Positions 8,660-22,554 of a stretch of DNA of 64,000 nt are shown in pieces (the stretch's first letter is position 1; each line of letters opens with the position of its first letter). The notes below the pieces were generated by a model. That model was not told the origin of the DNA. It did not search any database and saw nothing but the letters and a program-made list of their open reading frames with translations. The translations under genes were made by a program, and so were the position numbers. Source of the stretch: Cellulomonas persica (lineage in GTDB: Bacteria; Actinomycetota; Actinomycetes; Actinomycetales; Cellulomonadaceae); assembly GCF_007989825.1 (NCBI RefSeq), contig NZ_BJUA01000007.1, forward strand, positions 1-64,000, read 5' to 3'.

Positions 8660-8737
8660 GTGCCCTCCTCGTCGTCGATCGTGTCGCCCTGGGGCCGGTC
8701 GGCGGCGGGCTCGGTCGAGGTCGTCGTCGGTTCGAGC

Positions 8738-9586
8738 CTAAGCCCGACGCGCGAGCGCGGTCGCGTGCTCGAGCACCGCCGCGACGCCGTCGTCGCCGTT
8801 GGCGGGGCACGCGTGCCGCGCGTGGGCGCGCACGTCGTCGTAGGCGTTGGCGACCGCGAAGGACTCCCCCGCCCAGGCGAGCATCGGCAGGTCGTTCGGG
8901 GCGTCGCCGCACGCCCAGACGTCCTCGGCGGGGACGCCCCGCTCCTGCGCCCAGCGCGCGAGCGCGCGGGCCTTGGTGACGTCGAGGGCGCTGATCTCCC
9001 CCAGCCCGACCGCGCCCGAGTCGACCGCGAGCGCCGACGTGCCGATCGCGGCCTGCACGGCCGCGCTGTGGCGGTCGCCGTGGTCGGTCCCGGTGCGCAC
9101 GAGCAGCTTGAGCGTCGAGTCGGTCAGGACGTCCTCGATGCGGTCCGCGACGGGGCTGTCGGGCGGCACGACGTGCACGTCGCGGTAGCCCCGCTCGGCG
9201 GCGAAGCCCTCGGCGCGCTCGACGGCCAGGTGCACCTCGCCCAGCGTGCTGCGCAGGGCAGCGGCGAGCTCGGTGACGAGCTGGGCCGTCATGCCGCGCT
9301 CGGCGAGCACGCGGCCTGTCGCGACCTCGACGACCGCGGCGCCGTTGGCGCAGATCGCGACGCCGTGGCCCGCGACGTGCGGGGCGAGCGGCGCGAGCCA
9401 GCGCGGCGGACGCGCGGTGACGAAGACGACCTCGATGCCGGCGTCCTCGGCGTCCCGCAGGGCGGCCGACGTGCGCGGCGAGACCACGCCGCCGGGGTCG
9501 AGCAGCGTCCCGTCGAGGTCGGTCGCGACGAGGCGTGGCGGGCGGGTGGGCCACGTCGACCGGCTCGTCGCCAGCGTCTGCGTCAC
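8738..9586 (-). CDS. HAD-superfamily phosphatase, Cof type
   Basis: 282 aa. Motif I DLDGT carries the nucleophile Asp23 and acid/base Asp25; the loop-3 motif GDAPNDLPML is near the C-terminus; a Lys (LDVTKARALARW) precedes it. The large insert between motifs II and III is the C2-type cap of the Cof/IIB subfamily, which dephosphorylates sugar phosphates, flavin or pyridoxal phosphates. The GTG at 9586 follows GGAGGA at good spacing. The small zinc-ribbon-like gene upstream lies 46 bases away on the same strand. Confidence 0.88.
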   Translation of the reverse strand: MTQTLATSRSTWPTRPPRLVATDLDGTLLDPGGVVSPRTSAALRDAEDAGIEVVFVTARPPRWLAPLAPHVAGHGVAICANGAAVVEVATGRVLAERGMTAQLVTELAAALRSTLGEVHLAVERAEGFAAERGYRDVHVVPPDSPVADRIEDVLTDSTLKLLVRTGTDHGDRHSAAVQAAIGTSALAVDSGAVGLGEISALDVTKARALARWAQERGVPAEDVWACGDAPNDLPMLAWAGESFAVANAYDDVRAHARHACPANGDDGVAAVLEHATALARRA

Positions 9587-9632
9587 TGCGGTCCTCCGTC
9601 GGTCGGCGTGCGGTGTGGTCCGGGTGCGGGTC

Positions 9633-9950
9633 TCAGCGTCCCCGCGCGGGTGCGCGCCGGCTGGGGCCGCGCCGGCCACGGGCGTCCCAGCACGCGGTGT
9701 GCCAGTGGCGGCGGTCGTCGACCGCGTCGCCGAACCAGCCGTCGGCGCGCCAGGCGACGACGTGCGCGGCGCCGGCCGGCACGAGCTGGTCGCACCCGGG
9801 GCAGCGGTACTCGCGCTCGCCGCCGCGCACGCGCTGCACGACCCACTCGCCGTCGGGCGCGTCCTGCACGGTGCGACCGCCCGTCGCGCGCTCGACGTCG
9901 AGGGGCACGTGCTCGGCGCCGTACGGGCGCTTGGTCGAGCGTCGGGCCAT
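9633..9950 (-). CDS. Small conserved actinobacterial protein with CxxC
   Basis: 105 aa. A basic start (MARRSTKRPYG) is followed by a conserved core with GEWVVQRV, a zinc-ribbon-like YRCPGCDQLVPAG and HVVAW, then HWHTACW. Proteins like this are widespread in actinobacteria and are often labelled 'ATP/GTP-binding' without experimental support. The Cys/His pairs suggest metal binding. Function unknown. Confidence 0.8.
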   Translation of the reverse strand: MARRSTKRPYGAEHVPLDVERATGGRTVQDAPDGEWVVQRVRGGEREYRCPGCDQLVPAGAAHVVAWRADGWFGDAVDDRRHWHTACWDARGRRGPSRRAPARGR

Positions 9951-10044
9951 GGGTCGATCCTCCCCGATCGGGTCGGCGGACGACGAATCCTGTGCCCACG
10001 GGCGATGCCCGGAGCCCGACGGCACGCGCCGGGCCGACAGACAG

Positions 10045-10081
10045 CCGTGCCCGGCGGTGCACGAGGCACCTCCGGGCACGG
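10045..10081 (-). terminator. Terminator of the beta-glucosidase gene
   Basis: A 16-base inverted repeat (10045-10060 with 10066-10081) with one internal mismatch and the loop ACGAG, beginning 17 bases beyond the stop at 10098. Confidence 0.65.
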
Positions 10082-10097
10082 CGGGGACTGCGGCGGG

Positions 10098-11543
10098 TCA
10101 GAGCGTCGCGGCCGACTCGATCGTCGGGATCGTGCGCGTCCGGACGAGCTCGGCGAACCAGCGGCCCGAGTCCTTCACGGTGCGCTCGAGCGTGTCGTAG
10201 TCGACGTGCACGACACCGAACCGGCGGTCGTACCCGTACGCCCACTCGAAGTTGTCCAGGAGCGACCAGACGAAGTACGCCTGGACGTCGACGCCCTTGT
10301 CGAGCGCCTCCCCGACGGCGTCGATGTGGTCGTGCAGGTACGCGACGCGGTCCTCGTCGTGCACACGCCCGTCCTCGCTCAGCGTGTCGTAGAACGCGGC
10401 GCCGTTCTCGGTGATCGCGAGCGGCAGTCCGGGGTAGCGCTCGTGCAGGCCGACGAGCAGCTCGACGAGGCCCTCGGGCTCGATGTTCCAGCCCATCGCG
10501 GTGTGCGGGCCGGGCTGCGGGAGCCACTCGGCGTGCGTCGCGCCGACCCACGGGCTGTTCGGCGACGAGCGGTGGCCGTCGGGGCCGGGCTTGCCGTCGC
10601 CCACCGGGGGCGTGCCGTACTTGACCCGGCCCGTGGAGTAGTAGTTCACGCCGAGCACCGACAGCGGGACCTGGATGAGGTCGAGGTCGCCGTCGAGCAC
10701 GAACGACCAGTCCGTGATGTCCGCGGTGTCGGCGAACACCTCCTTGGGGTACTCGCCGTCGACCACGGGGCCGAGGAAGACCTCGTTCGCGATGGTGTCG
10801 ATGCGGCGCTTGGCCTCGACGTCCGCCGGGTCGTCGCTCGCGGCGCGGGTCACGTGCAGGTTGAGCGTGATCGAGATCGGCGCGTCCTGCCCGAGCACGT
10901 CCTTGATCGCGCGGGCGGCCAGGCCGTGTGCGAGGTTGAGGTGGTGCACGGCGCGCAGCGCCTTCTCGTCGTCCGTCACGCCGGGGGCGTGCACGCCGCT
11001 CGCGTAGCCGAGGAACGCCGAGCACCACGGCTCGTTGAGCGTCGTCCACAGCTTGACGCGGTCACCGAGGACCTCGGCGACCTTGCGCGCGTACTCGGCG
11101 AAGCGCAGCGCGGTCTCACGGTTGGCCCAGCCGCCCGCGTCCTCGAGCGGCTGCGGCAGGTCCCAGTGGTACAGCGTGACGACGGGGTCGATCCCGGCGG
11201 CGATGAGCTGGTCGACGAGGTCGGAGTAGAAGTCCAGGCCGGCCTGGTTGAACTCGCCCGAGCCCGTCGGCTGGATGCGCGGCCAGGCGAGCGAGAAGCG
11301 GTACGCCTGGAGCCCGAGCTGCGACATGATCGCGATGTCATGCGGGACGCGGTGGTAGTGGTCGGCGGCGACGTCGCCCGTGTCGCCGTTGAGCACCTTG
11401 CCGGGGGTACGGGAGAACGTGTCCCAGATCGAGGGGCCGCGGCCGTCGACGTCGACGGCGCCCTCGATCTGGTAGGACGCCGTGGCCGAGCCCCAGACGA
11501 AGGCGTCGGGGAACTGGCGGCCGGAGGGGCGCGTCGTGGTCAT
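10098..11543 (-). CDS. GH1 beta-glucosidase
   Basis: 481 aa, the usual length for family GH1. The acid/base Glu171 lies in TLNEPW and the nucleophile Glu379 in [10 protein letters not shown]; the N-terminal signature [15 protein letters not shown] is present. There is no signal peptide, so it acts in the cytoplasm, hydrolysing imported cellobiose or other beta-glucosides to glucose. It is transcribed divergently from a LacI-type regulator, with an 18-bp perfect palindrome between them, so induction by its substrate is likely. Start ATG 11543 follows AAGGACT. Confidence 0.95.
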   Translation of the reverse strand: MTTTRPSGRQFPDAFVWGSATASYQIEGAVDVDGRGPSIWDTFSRTPGKVLNGDTGDVAADHYHRVPHDIAIMSQLGLQAYRFSLAWPRIQPTGSGEFNQAGLDFYSDLVDQLIAAGIDPVVTLYHWDLPQPLEDAGGWANRETALRFAEYARKVAEVLGDRVKLWTTLNEPWCSAFLGYASGVHAPGVTDDEKALRAVHHLNLAHGLAARAIKDVLGQDAPISITLNLHVTRAASDDPADVEAKRRIDTIANEVFLGPVVDGEYPKEVFADTADITDWSFVLDGDLDLIQVPLSVLGVNYYSTGRVKYGTPPVGDGKPGPDGHRSSPNSPWVGATHAEWLPQPGPHTAMGWNIEPEGLVELLVGLHERYPGLPLAITENGAAFYDTLSEDGRVHDEDRVAYLHDHIDAVGEALDKGVDVQAYFVWSLLDNFEWAYGYDRRFGVVHVDYDTLERTVKDSGRWFAELVRTRTIPTIESAATL

Positions 11544-11602
11544 GGCTGAGAGTCCTTCGATGGCTGACGGGTGCACCGGCGGTCAGACCCGCGCCAGGGC
11601 GG

Positions 11603-11620
11603 GCCGGAACCGGTTCCGGC
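11603..11620. promoter_or_regulatory. Perfect palindrome, probable LacI-family operator
   Basis: GCCGGAACCGGTTCCGGC is an 18-base perfect palindrome with the central CG typical of LacI-family operators. It lies 60 bases ahead of the glucosidase start, in the shared intergenic region with the lacI-type gene. Confidence 0.6.
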
Positions 11621-11627
11621 GAAGTTC

Positions 11628-11637
11628 GAATCGTTAC
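11628..11637. promoter_or_regulatory. Operator-like half-conserved site GAATCGTTAC
   Basis: Imperfect palindrome with central CG. A close copy, GAATCGCTTC, occurs at 11738-11747 next to the regulator start. The paired arrangement suggests a second binding site used for both promoters. Confidence 0.35.
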
Positions 11638-11737
11638 GATAGCGGAGACTGCGGTCATCGACCAGCACGCCGGACCAACCGCACGATACCGAGGGCCCGT
11701 CCCCCGGCTCACAGCCCGCGGGCCGTTGCTCGTCGTC

Positions 11738-11747
11738 GAATCGCTTC
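11738..11747. promoter_or_regulatory. Operator-like site GAATCGCTTC near the regulator start
   Basis: Near-palindrome GAA-tCGc-TTC, 38 bases ahead of the LacI-type ATG and in the region where its -35 box would lie, so it would suit autoregulation. Confidence 0.35.
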
Positions 11748-11771
11748 AACGACGAGACTGCACCACATCGG

Positions 11772-11777
11772 TAGGAT
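11772..11777 (+). promoter_or_regulatory. -10 box of the lacI-type gene (leaderless)
   Basis: TAGGAT ends seven bases before the ATG at 11785, which places the transcript start on or next to the start codon. No ribosome site is present, consistent with leaderless translation. Confidence 0.5.
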
Positions 11778-11784
11778 CCGCGCC

Positions 11785-12795
11785 ATGGCCACGATCGCCG
11801 ACGTCGCGAAGCTCGCCGGCGTCTCGTCGTCCACGGTCAGCTACGTCCTGTCGGGCAAGCGACCCATCTCCGGGCCCACCCGCACGCGCGTCGAGCACGC
11901 CATCCGGGAGCTGGACTTCAGCCCGCACGCCGGCGCCCGCGCGCTGGCCACCAACCGGACCAACGTCCTCGGGCTCGTCGTGCCGCTGCGCGCGCTCGAG
12001 ACGAACTCCGCGACCGTCATGGAGATCGTCGCCGGCGTGCTCACGGCCGCCCGTGAGCACGGGGACGACGTGCTGGTCCTCACCGACGAGGACGTCGCCG
12101 ACGTGCACCGCCTCGCCGCCGGCTCGCGCGTCGACGCGCTCATCCTCATGGACGTCGAGCGCCAGGACCCGCGACTGCCCGTGCTGGCGGCGCTGCGTCA
12201 GCCGTCGATCCTCATCGGTGTCCCGAGCCGGACGCGGGAGCTCTCGTGCATCGACCTGGACTTCGCCGCCGCCGGCCGGCTCGCGGTGCGGCACCTTGCC
12301 GAGCACGGCCATACGCGTGTCGCGCTGCTCGGCGCGAGCGAGGCGGCCATCGCACGCGGGGCCAACTACGCCGTGCGCATCATCGACGGCTTCCGCGAGG
12401 AGGCGGGCCGGCTCGGTGTGCACCACGCCGTCGTGCCGCTCGAGGACACCTACCCGCAGGCCGCCGCGGCCGTCGCGCGCGCCCGCGCCGAGGTCGAGGG
12501 CCTGACCGCGCTCCTCGTGCACAACGAGGGCGCGCTGCCGGGCGTGCTCGACGCGCTCGCGCGCGACGGGCTGCGCGTCCCCGAGGACGTCTCGGTGCTC
12601 GCGGTCAGTCCCACCCGGCTCGCCGCGCACCTGCCCGTGCCGCTGTCGGTGATCGACGTGCCCGCGGTCGAGATCGGCCGGACCGCGGTCGCGATGGCCG
12701 TCGACCGGCAGCAGCGACCGATGGCCGCCGAGACCCGCCTGCTGGCCCCGCGCCTGCTCGAGCACGGGAGCTGCGCCGCACCTCCGGTCCCCTGA
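11785..12795 (+). CDS. LacI-family transcriptional regulator
   Basis: 336 aa. The N-terminal helix-turn-helix and hinge (TIADVAKLAGVSSSTVSYVLSG, residues 3-24) are followed by a periplasmic-binding-protein-like effector domain (about 60-335) with the usual GLVVP strand and a GLTALLVHNEGALPGVL segment. It is divergent from the GH1 glucosidase and most likely represses it until a beta-glucoside appears. The effector is not readable from sequence. Confidence 0.92.
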   Translation: MATIADVAKLAGVSSSTVSYVLSGKRPISGPTRTRVEHAIRELDFSPHAGARALATNRTNVLGLVVPLRALETNSATVMEIVAGVLTAAREHGDDVLVLTDEDVADVHRLAAGSRVDALILMDVERQDPRLPVLAALRQPSILIGVPSRTRELSCIDLDFAAAGRLAVRHLAEHGHTRVALLGASEAAIARGANYAVRIIDGFREEAGRLGVHHAVVPLEDTYPQAAAAVARARAEVEGLTALLVHNEGALPGVLDALARDGLRVPEDVSVLAVSPTRLAAHLPVPLSVIDVPAVEIGRTAVAMAVDRQQRPMAAETRLLAPRLLEHGSCAAPPVP

Positions 12796-12832
12796 GGCGC
12801 GCGGCGGGGTGCCGCAGCGGACGAGCGGCTGG

Positions 12833-13213
12833 TCAGGGACTGGTCACGAGCCAGCGGTGCCCGAACGGGTCGACCAGCCAGCCACCGCGCGTGCCGTCGG
12901 GCAGGTCCTGCGGTGCCCGGTCCGGTGTCGCGCCCGCCGCGACCGCGCTCGCGTAGGTCGCGTCCACGTCGGGCACCGACACGACGACCGCACAGGTCGA
13001 GCGTCCGTCGAGGGTCTTCGGAGCGTACGCGCCGTACTCGTGCGCCTCGTCGGACAGGAAGACCGGCGCGCCGTGGATGTCGAGCGCGACGAACCCGATC
13101 CGGCCGTCCTCCTCGTCGTACCGCTCCCCCGCGGTCGCGCCGAACGCCGCCGCGTAGAAGGCGAGCGCGCCGACGCCGTCGTCGACCGTCAGATAGGGCA
13201 CCGTGCGTCCCAT
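12833..13213 (-). CDS. VOC-family (glyoxalase/bleomycin-resistance-like) protein
   Basis: 126 aa. Opens with PYLTVDDGVGALAFYAAAFGA and ends with DPFGHRWLVTSP, the paired beta-alpha-beta hallmark of vicinal-oxygen-chelate proteins of the PhnB-like group. The substrate is unknown. The ATG at 13213 is preceded by GGGGGAC; a longer start at 13270 lacks a ribosome site. A short inverted repeat GGCGTT/AACGCC (13276-13294) lies just upstream and could be a regulator site. Confidence 0.85.
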   Translation of the reverse strand: MGRTVPYLTVDDGVGALAFYAAAFGATAGERYDEEDGRIGFVALDIHGAPVFLSDEAHEYGAYAPKTLDGRSTCAVVVSVPDVDATYASAVAAGATPDRAPQDLPDGTRGGWLVDPFGHRWLVTSP

Positions 13214-13419
13214 GCCGTCCCCCGTACCGGACGGCGTCGTCGCCGCCCTGGTCCCCCTGGTGTCGCCCACGTCGAGGCGTTTCGATTGAACGCCGCGCGG
13301 GACCGGCGGTCAAGGCCTCGTGGCGCGGCTCGGGGTCGACGAGACGTCTGTCTCCCGGCCGCGCACCACCGGCCCGCGTTCTGCCGCCTCGCCGGGCGTT
13401 CGGCGGCACCGGCCTCGGG

Positions 13420-14676
13420 TCAGACCACCGGGACGCCCGCACGCAGCACGCGCCGCGCCCGGAGCTCCTCGTCGACCACCACGACGTCCGCACGCAGACC
13501 CGCCACGAGCGCACCCCGGTCGGCGAGCCCCAGCACCGTCGCGGGCGTCGTCGACGCCGCCCGCACCGCGTCGACCAGCGGCACGCCCGCGGCCGCGGTG
13601 GACCGCACGACGTCGAGCAGGTGCGCGACGCCGCCCGCGATCGCGCCGCTCTGGCCGTCCGGGCCGACGATCCGCGCCACGCCGTCGGCCACGCGCACCG
13701 CCATCGGCCCGAGCTGGTAGTCGCCGTCGGCCATGCCCGCGGCGGACATCGCGTCCGTCACGAGGGCGATCCCGTCGGCGCCGACGAGGTCGAACACCGA
13801 GGCCACGGTCGCGGGCGCGAGGTGCGTCCCGTCCGCGACGAGCTCGACCACCAGCTCGCCGCGCGAAGCGGCCGCCAGGCACGCCATGACGGGTCCCGGG
13901 TCGCGGTGGTGCACCGGGCGCATGCCGTTGAACAGGTGCGTCGCGGTCGGGCGAGGTCCCCGCGCGTGCGGGGAGGCGGCCAGCAGGTCGAACGACCGGT
14001 CGACGGCCGCCTCGACCTCCTCGGCGCTCGCGTCGGTGTGGCCGATCGACGGCAGCGCGCCGGCGCGCACGAGCGCTGCGAGCACGTCGGCGGCGTCGTC
14101 GTCCGCATCGGCCGTCGTCTCGGCCGCGGTCACGCCCGCGACCTCGGGCGCGATCGTCATGGTGACGAGGTGCCCGCGCGCGGCCTCGGCGATCCGCGCG
14201 ACGAGCCCCGGGTCACCGGCCAGCATGTCGTCGGGGTTCTGGGCGCCGCACCGCGCGTGCGACAGGAACGGGCCCTCGAGGTGGATCCCCGCGAGCACGC
14301 CCTCCTGCGCGGACTCGGCCAGGAGCGCCGTGCGTGTGAGCAGCGCGTCGGCGGGGGCCGTCACGAGCGAGGCGACGAGCGAGGTGGTCCCGTGGCGCAG
14401 GTGCTCGTCGGCGGCACGCCGGACCTCCTGCGCGGTCGTCGCGTCCGGGAAGCTCGCGCCGCCGCCCCCGTGGCAGTGCAGGTCGACCAGGCCCGGGAGC
14501 ACGGTGTCGTCCGAGGTCTCCGGCAGGCGCTCGTTCCACGGCGCGGGGGCCTCGTCGGCGGGGCCGATCCACGCGATCGTCGCGCCCCGTGTCACGAGGA
14601 GACCGTCCTCGAGGACGTCGGTCGGCGTGACCACCCGGCCACGCAGCAGGATCTCGGACTCGGGCAGGTCGCTCAC
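13420..14676 (-). CDS. nagA: N-acetylglucosamine-6-phosphate deacetylase
   Basis: 418 aa. The amidohydrolase metal motif DLHCHGGGG (His67, His69), HLEGPF, SIGHTDA, TATHLFNGMRP and TDAMSAAGM are all present in the order seen in NagA. The enzyme removes acetate from GlcNAc-6-phosphate, feeding glucosamine-6-phosphate to amino-sugar breakdown or cell-wall recycling. Start GTG 14676 (VSDLPESEILLRG). A small membrane-protein gene lies upstream on the same strand, 49 bases away. No nagB or transporter is adjacent. Confidence 0.92.
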   Translation of the reverse strand: MSDLPESEILLRGRVVTPTDVLEDGLLVTRGATIAWIGPADEAPAPWNERLPETSDDTVLPGLVDLHCHGGGGASFPDATTAQEVRRAADEHLRHGTTSLVASLVTAPADALLTRTALLAESAQEGVLAGIHLEGPFLSHARCGAQNPDDMLAGDPGLVARIAEAARGHLVTMTIAPEVAGVTAAETTADADDDAADVLAALVRAGALPSIGHTDASAEEVEAAVDRSFDLLAASPHARGPRPTATHLFNGMRPVHHRDPGPVMACLAAASRGELVVELVADGTHLAPATVASVFDLVGADGIALVTDAMSAAGMADGDYQLGPMAVRVADGVARIVGPDGQSGAIAGGVAHLLDVVRSTAAAGVPLVDAVRAASTTPATVLGLADRGALVAGLRADVVVVDEELRARRVLRAGVPVV

Positions 14677-14725
14677 GCCGCCATTCTTCCCCACCCGCGC
14701 GCGTCTGCCCGGGACGCCTGGCCCG

Positions 14726-15178
14726 TCAGACCTCGACGGTCGCCGGATGCCGCGCGCGGCGGACGTCGCCGCGCCGGCGCGACCGGTCGGCCCAGAGGCA
14801 CGCCCCCGCCGCCGAGAGAGCCCCGACCGCGACGATCCCCAGCCCGAACCACGAGACCGACCACCGCTGCAGCACGAGCGCGGTCGAGAGGAACGCCACC
14901 AGGGCACCCACCAGCGCGTACACCGCCGCTCGACGCACCGCACGGGCCTCCGCGAGCCAGTGCTCGACGAGCATCGACAGGGCCCCGCCCACGACGAGCA
15001 CCGGCACGGCGGCGAAGACCACGGCGTACGACACGACCGCGAGCCCGAACGTCCCGCTCCCTGTGCCGAGCACGACCACGGCACCGATCAGCCAGAACAG
15101 CACCAGCGCGCGCCACACGACAGCGGCGGCGCGGCGGACCTCGGCCTCGGGGGCGCTGCTCGTCATGCGGCCCATCAT
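14726..15178 (-). CDS. Small integral membrane protein
   Basis: About 150 aa with four predicted membrane segments (starting near ALVLFWLIGAVVVLG, SYAVVFAAVPVLVVG, AAVYALVGALVAFLS and WFGLGIVAVGALSAAG) and a basic C-terminus. I do not recognise the family. Three ATG codons (15178, 15175, 15166) are possible; 15178 has the best-placed GGGGGA ribosome site. It lies between nucS and nagA on the same strand. Confidence 0.7.
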   Translation of the reverse strand: MMGRMTSSAPEAEVRRAAAVVWRALVLFWLIGAVVVLGTGSGTFGLAVVSYAVVFAAVPVLVVGGALSMLVEHWLAEARAVRRAAVYALVGALVAFLSTALVLQRWSVSWFGLGIVAVGALSAAGACLWADRSRRRGDVRRARHPATVEV

Positions 15179-15242
15179 CCCGTCCAGTCCCCCCGCACCG
15201 GAAGCGCCCGTGCGCGCGACCCGTCCCGGCCGGCCGAGGGGA

Positions 15243-15938
15243 TCAGAACAGGCGCGAGTCGACGTCGTCGACGCCACGCATCGCGTCGTAGTCGAGCGTG
15301 AGGCACGTGATCCCGCGGTCGGTCGCGAGCACGCGGGCCTGCGGCTTGATCTCCTGGGCGGCGAACACCCCGCGCACGGGCGTCAGGAGCGGGTCGCGGT
15401 TGAGCAGCTCGAGGTAGCGCGTGAGCTGCTCGACACCGTCGATGTCGCCGCGGCGCTTGATCTCGACCGCGACGGCGCCACCCGTCGGGTCCTTGGCCAG
15501 GATGTCGACCGGCCCGATCGCGGTGGGGTACTCCCGCCGCACGAGCACGTGGCCGTCGCCGAGCAGCCCGATCTGAGCGGCGAGGAGCTCCTGCAGGTGC
15601 GCCTCGACGCCGTCCTTGATGAGGCCCGGGTCCACGCCGAGGTCGTGCGCGCTGTCGTGCAGGACCTCGTACAGGTCGATCTCGAGCCGGTCGTCGGACT
15701 TCTGGTGCTGCACGGTCCAGACCTGCGTCACCCCGGCCGCGCGGGACTCGTCGTCCGGCTCGGTGACCGCGAGCGAGCACGGCGGGCTCATCCAGTTGAG
15801 CGGCTTGTACGAACCGCCGTCGGAGTGCAGCAGGACGCTCCCGTCGGCCTTCACGACGAGCAGGCGCGTCGCGCGCGGGAGATGCGCCGACAGGCGCCCG
15901 GTGTAGCGGGCGGCGCAGGACGCGACGACGAGACGCAC
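15243..15938 (-). CDS. nucS: Mismatch-specific endonuclease NucS/EndoMS
   Basis: 231 aa, GTG start. The C-terminal nuclease domain carries the catalytic set Asp145 (GPVDIL), Glu159 and Lys161 (VEIKRR) and the helix QLTRYLELL. The protein ends DSRLF, resembling the clamp-binding tail of NucS proteins. NucS cuts both strands at mismatches and replaces MutS/MutL in most actinobacteria, so the organism probably uses this non-canonical mismatch repair. It sits downstream of DUF2550 and the ATP synthase operon, a classic actinobacterial arrangement. Confidence 0.95.
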   Translation of the reverse strand: MRLVVASCAARYTGRLSAHLPRATRLLVVKADGSVLLHSDGGSYKPLNWMSPPCSLAVTEPDDESRAAGVTQVWTVQHQKSDDRLEIDLYEVLHDSAHDLGVDPGLIKDGVEAHLQELLAAQIGLLGDGHVLVRREYPTAIGPVDILAKDPTGGAVAVEIKRRGDIDGVEQLTRYLELLNRDPLLTPVRGVFAAQEIKPQARVLATDRGITCLTLDYDAMRGVDDVDSRLF

Positions 15939-15975
15939 GCGTGGACCCTCCGGGAGGTCGACTCAGGGACTGCGG

Positions 15976-16395
15976 TCAGATGACCGAGCCGACGCGCGCC
16001 GGCGTCGCCTCGATCCACGAGGTGAGGCCCGCGTAGGCCTCGGGGGACAGCATCAGCTCGAACTCCACGGGACGGCCGTTCGACCGCGCCTGGCAGCGCA
16101 CGACCAGCTGCCCCGAGGCGTCGGGCGCCTCGGCTGCCCGCCGCTCGACGACCGCGAGGGACTGCCGCTCCCACCGCCGCGCAGGCCGCGGCGCGAGCGA
16201 CGCCGAACGCCACCAGTACAACGACGCGGCGCCGTACTGCGCGACGCCACCGGGCCAGCGCGTCCCGCTGCGCAGACGGCAGCGGAACGAGCCGACTCGC
16301 CGGTCGAGCGTGTGCCGACGGGACAGCCACAGCCCCCCGCAGCCGAGCACGAGCACGACGACCGTCAGAACCGCGACGACGATCCCCCCGGGCAC
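15976..16395 (-). CDS. DUF2550 family membrane protein
   Basis: 139 aa. A single N-terminal membrane segment (about 3-22) followed by a soluble domain with RCRLRSGTRWPGGVAQYG, WWRSASLAPRPAR and a C-terminal MLSPEAYAGLTSWIEATP matches the DUF2550 family, found just after atpC in many actinobacteria. Function unknown. The start, GTG 16395, lies 13 bases past the atpC stop, so it is probably the last part of the atp transcript. Confidence 0.85.
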   Translation of the reverse strand: MPGGIVVAVLTVVVLVLGCGGLWLSRRHTLDRRVGSFRCRLRSGTRWPGGVAQYGAASLYWWRSASLAPRPARRWERQSLAVVERRAAEAPDASGQLVVRCQARSNGRPVEFELMLSPEAYAGLTSWIEATPARVGSVI

Positions 16396-16408
16396 GTGAC
16401 CTGGCGCC

Positions 16409-16686
16409 TCAGTGGTCGGACGTCGTCGGGTCGCTCAGCGCGTCGACGACGACCGTGACCGTGTCGGAGTCCACCGACAGGAAGCCTCCGTCGACGTGCC
16501 ACGCCAGCTGCTCGCCCTCGGCCGTCTGCACCCGCAGCTCACCCTCGCGCAGCACCGACAGGATCGGCGTGTGCCCGGCGAGGATGCCGATCTGACCGTC
16601 GGCCGCGGGGGCAGAGACCTGGCGGGCCTTGCCCGACCAGACCTTGCCCACCGCGTCGACCAGGTCGACCTCGAGAGAGGAAGCCA

Positions 16687-16687
<1 letters not shown>
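16409..16687 (-). CDS. atpC: ATP synthase F1 subunit epsilon
   Basis: 92 aa, shorter than the E. coli subunit because the C-terminal helical hairpin is largely missing; the beta-sandwich (LEVDLVDAVGKVWSG, GQIGILAGHTPILSVL) is complete. It links the central stalk to the c ring. The ATG overlaps the atpD stop by one base. Confidence 0.93.
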
Positions 16688-19141
<2,454 letters not shown>

Positions 19142-19143
19142 GC

Positions 19144-20772
<1,629 letters not shown>

Positions 20773-20828
20773 TGCTCTCTCCTGTCATGGGGCCTGCGTG
20801 CGCAGGCTCCGCGTTCTGGGGTGCCGGG

Positions 20829-21640
20829 TCAGCCGGCGAGTCGTCGTCGGGCGTCGGCGAGCCGGGACAGCACGGTCGCGTCCACGACCTGCGCGCCGAC
20901 CTGGATGCGCAGTCCGCCGAGCACGTGCGGGTCGAGGATCACGTTGAGCTGGATCTCGCGGCCGTAGGCCTCGCGCAGGATGCCGACGAGCCGATCCTTC
21001 TGCGCGGCCGTCAGGTCGGTCGCCGTCGTGACCGTCGCGACCTGCCGCTGCCTCCGCTCCGCGATGAGGTCGGCGATGTGGCCGAGCGTGGCCACGTAGC
21101 GCCGGCCCCGGGGTGCCGCCGCCGCGCGCCGCGCGACGATCGCCGTGACGTCGCTCGCGCGACCGGCCAGGATCGCGTCGACCAGGCCCGCGCGGGCGGA
21201 GCCCGGGATCGCGGGGTCGAACAGCGTGCGACGCACCTCGCGCTGACCGACGAGCGCGCGGTTCAGCCGGAACAGCTCCTCCTCGACCTGCGCGAGCGTG
21301 CCCTCGTGCTCGGAGCGCGCCAGGACGGCGCTGAAACCGAGCCGCTCGATCGCGTCGCCCAGGTCGGCGTCGGCCGACCAGCGCTGGCGCACCGCGTCCT
21401 GCACCACCGCGACGACCCGGGGGTCGGCGGCGGCGAGGAGCCGGCCGACGAGCCCGGCCTTGGCCTCCCCGTCGATCGACGGGTCGCCGAGCGTCCGGCG
21501 CAGCGAGCCCGACGAGTCGAGCGCGTCGACGAGGGCGAACAGCTGCTCGCCCAGCTCGGACGCCTGTGCCCCGGCGGCGGCGAGGACCGGCTCGAACCGC
21601 TCCTCGACCCGCGCCAGCGACGCACGAGAGGTCCCGCGCA

Positions 21641-21641
<1 letters not shown>
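20829..21641 (-). CDS. atpH: ATP synthase F1 subunit delta
   Basis: 270 aa, longer than the E. coli delta (about 177) because of an N-terminal helical extension, as in Streptomyces. The C-terminal part (VTTATDLTAAQKDRLVGIL, DPHVLGGLRIQVGAQVVD) is diagnostic. It connects F1 to the peripheral stalk. Its ATG overlaps the atpF stop by one base. Confidence 0.95.

Positions 21642-22554
<913 letters not shown>

Noticed and set aside
13226..13270. Longer start for the VOC protein at 13270
   Set aside because: The added 19 residues have no conserved pattern and no ribosome site, while 13213 has GGGGGAC at good spacing.
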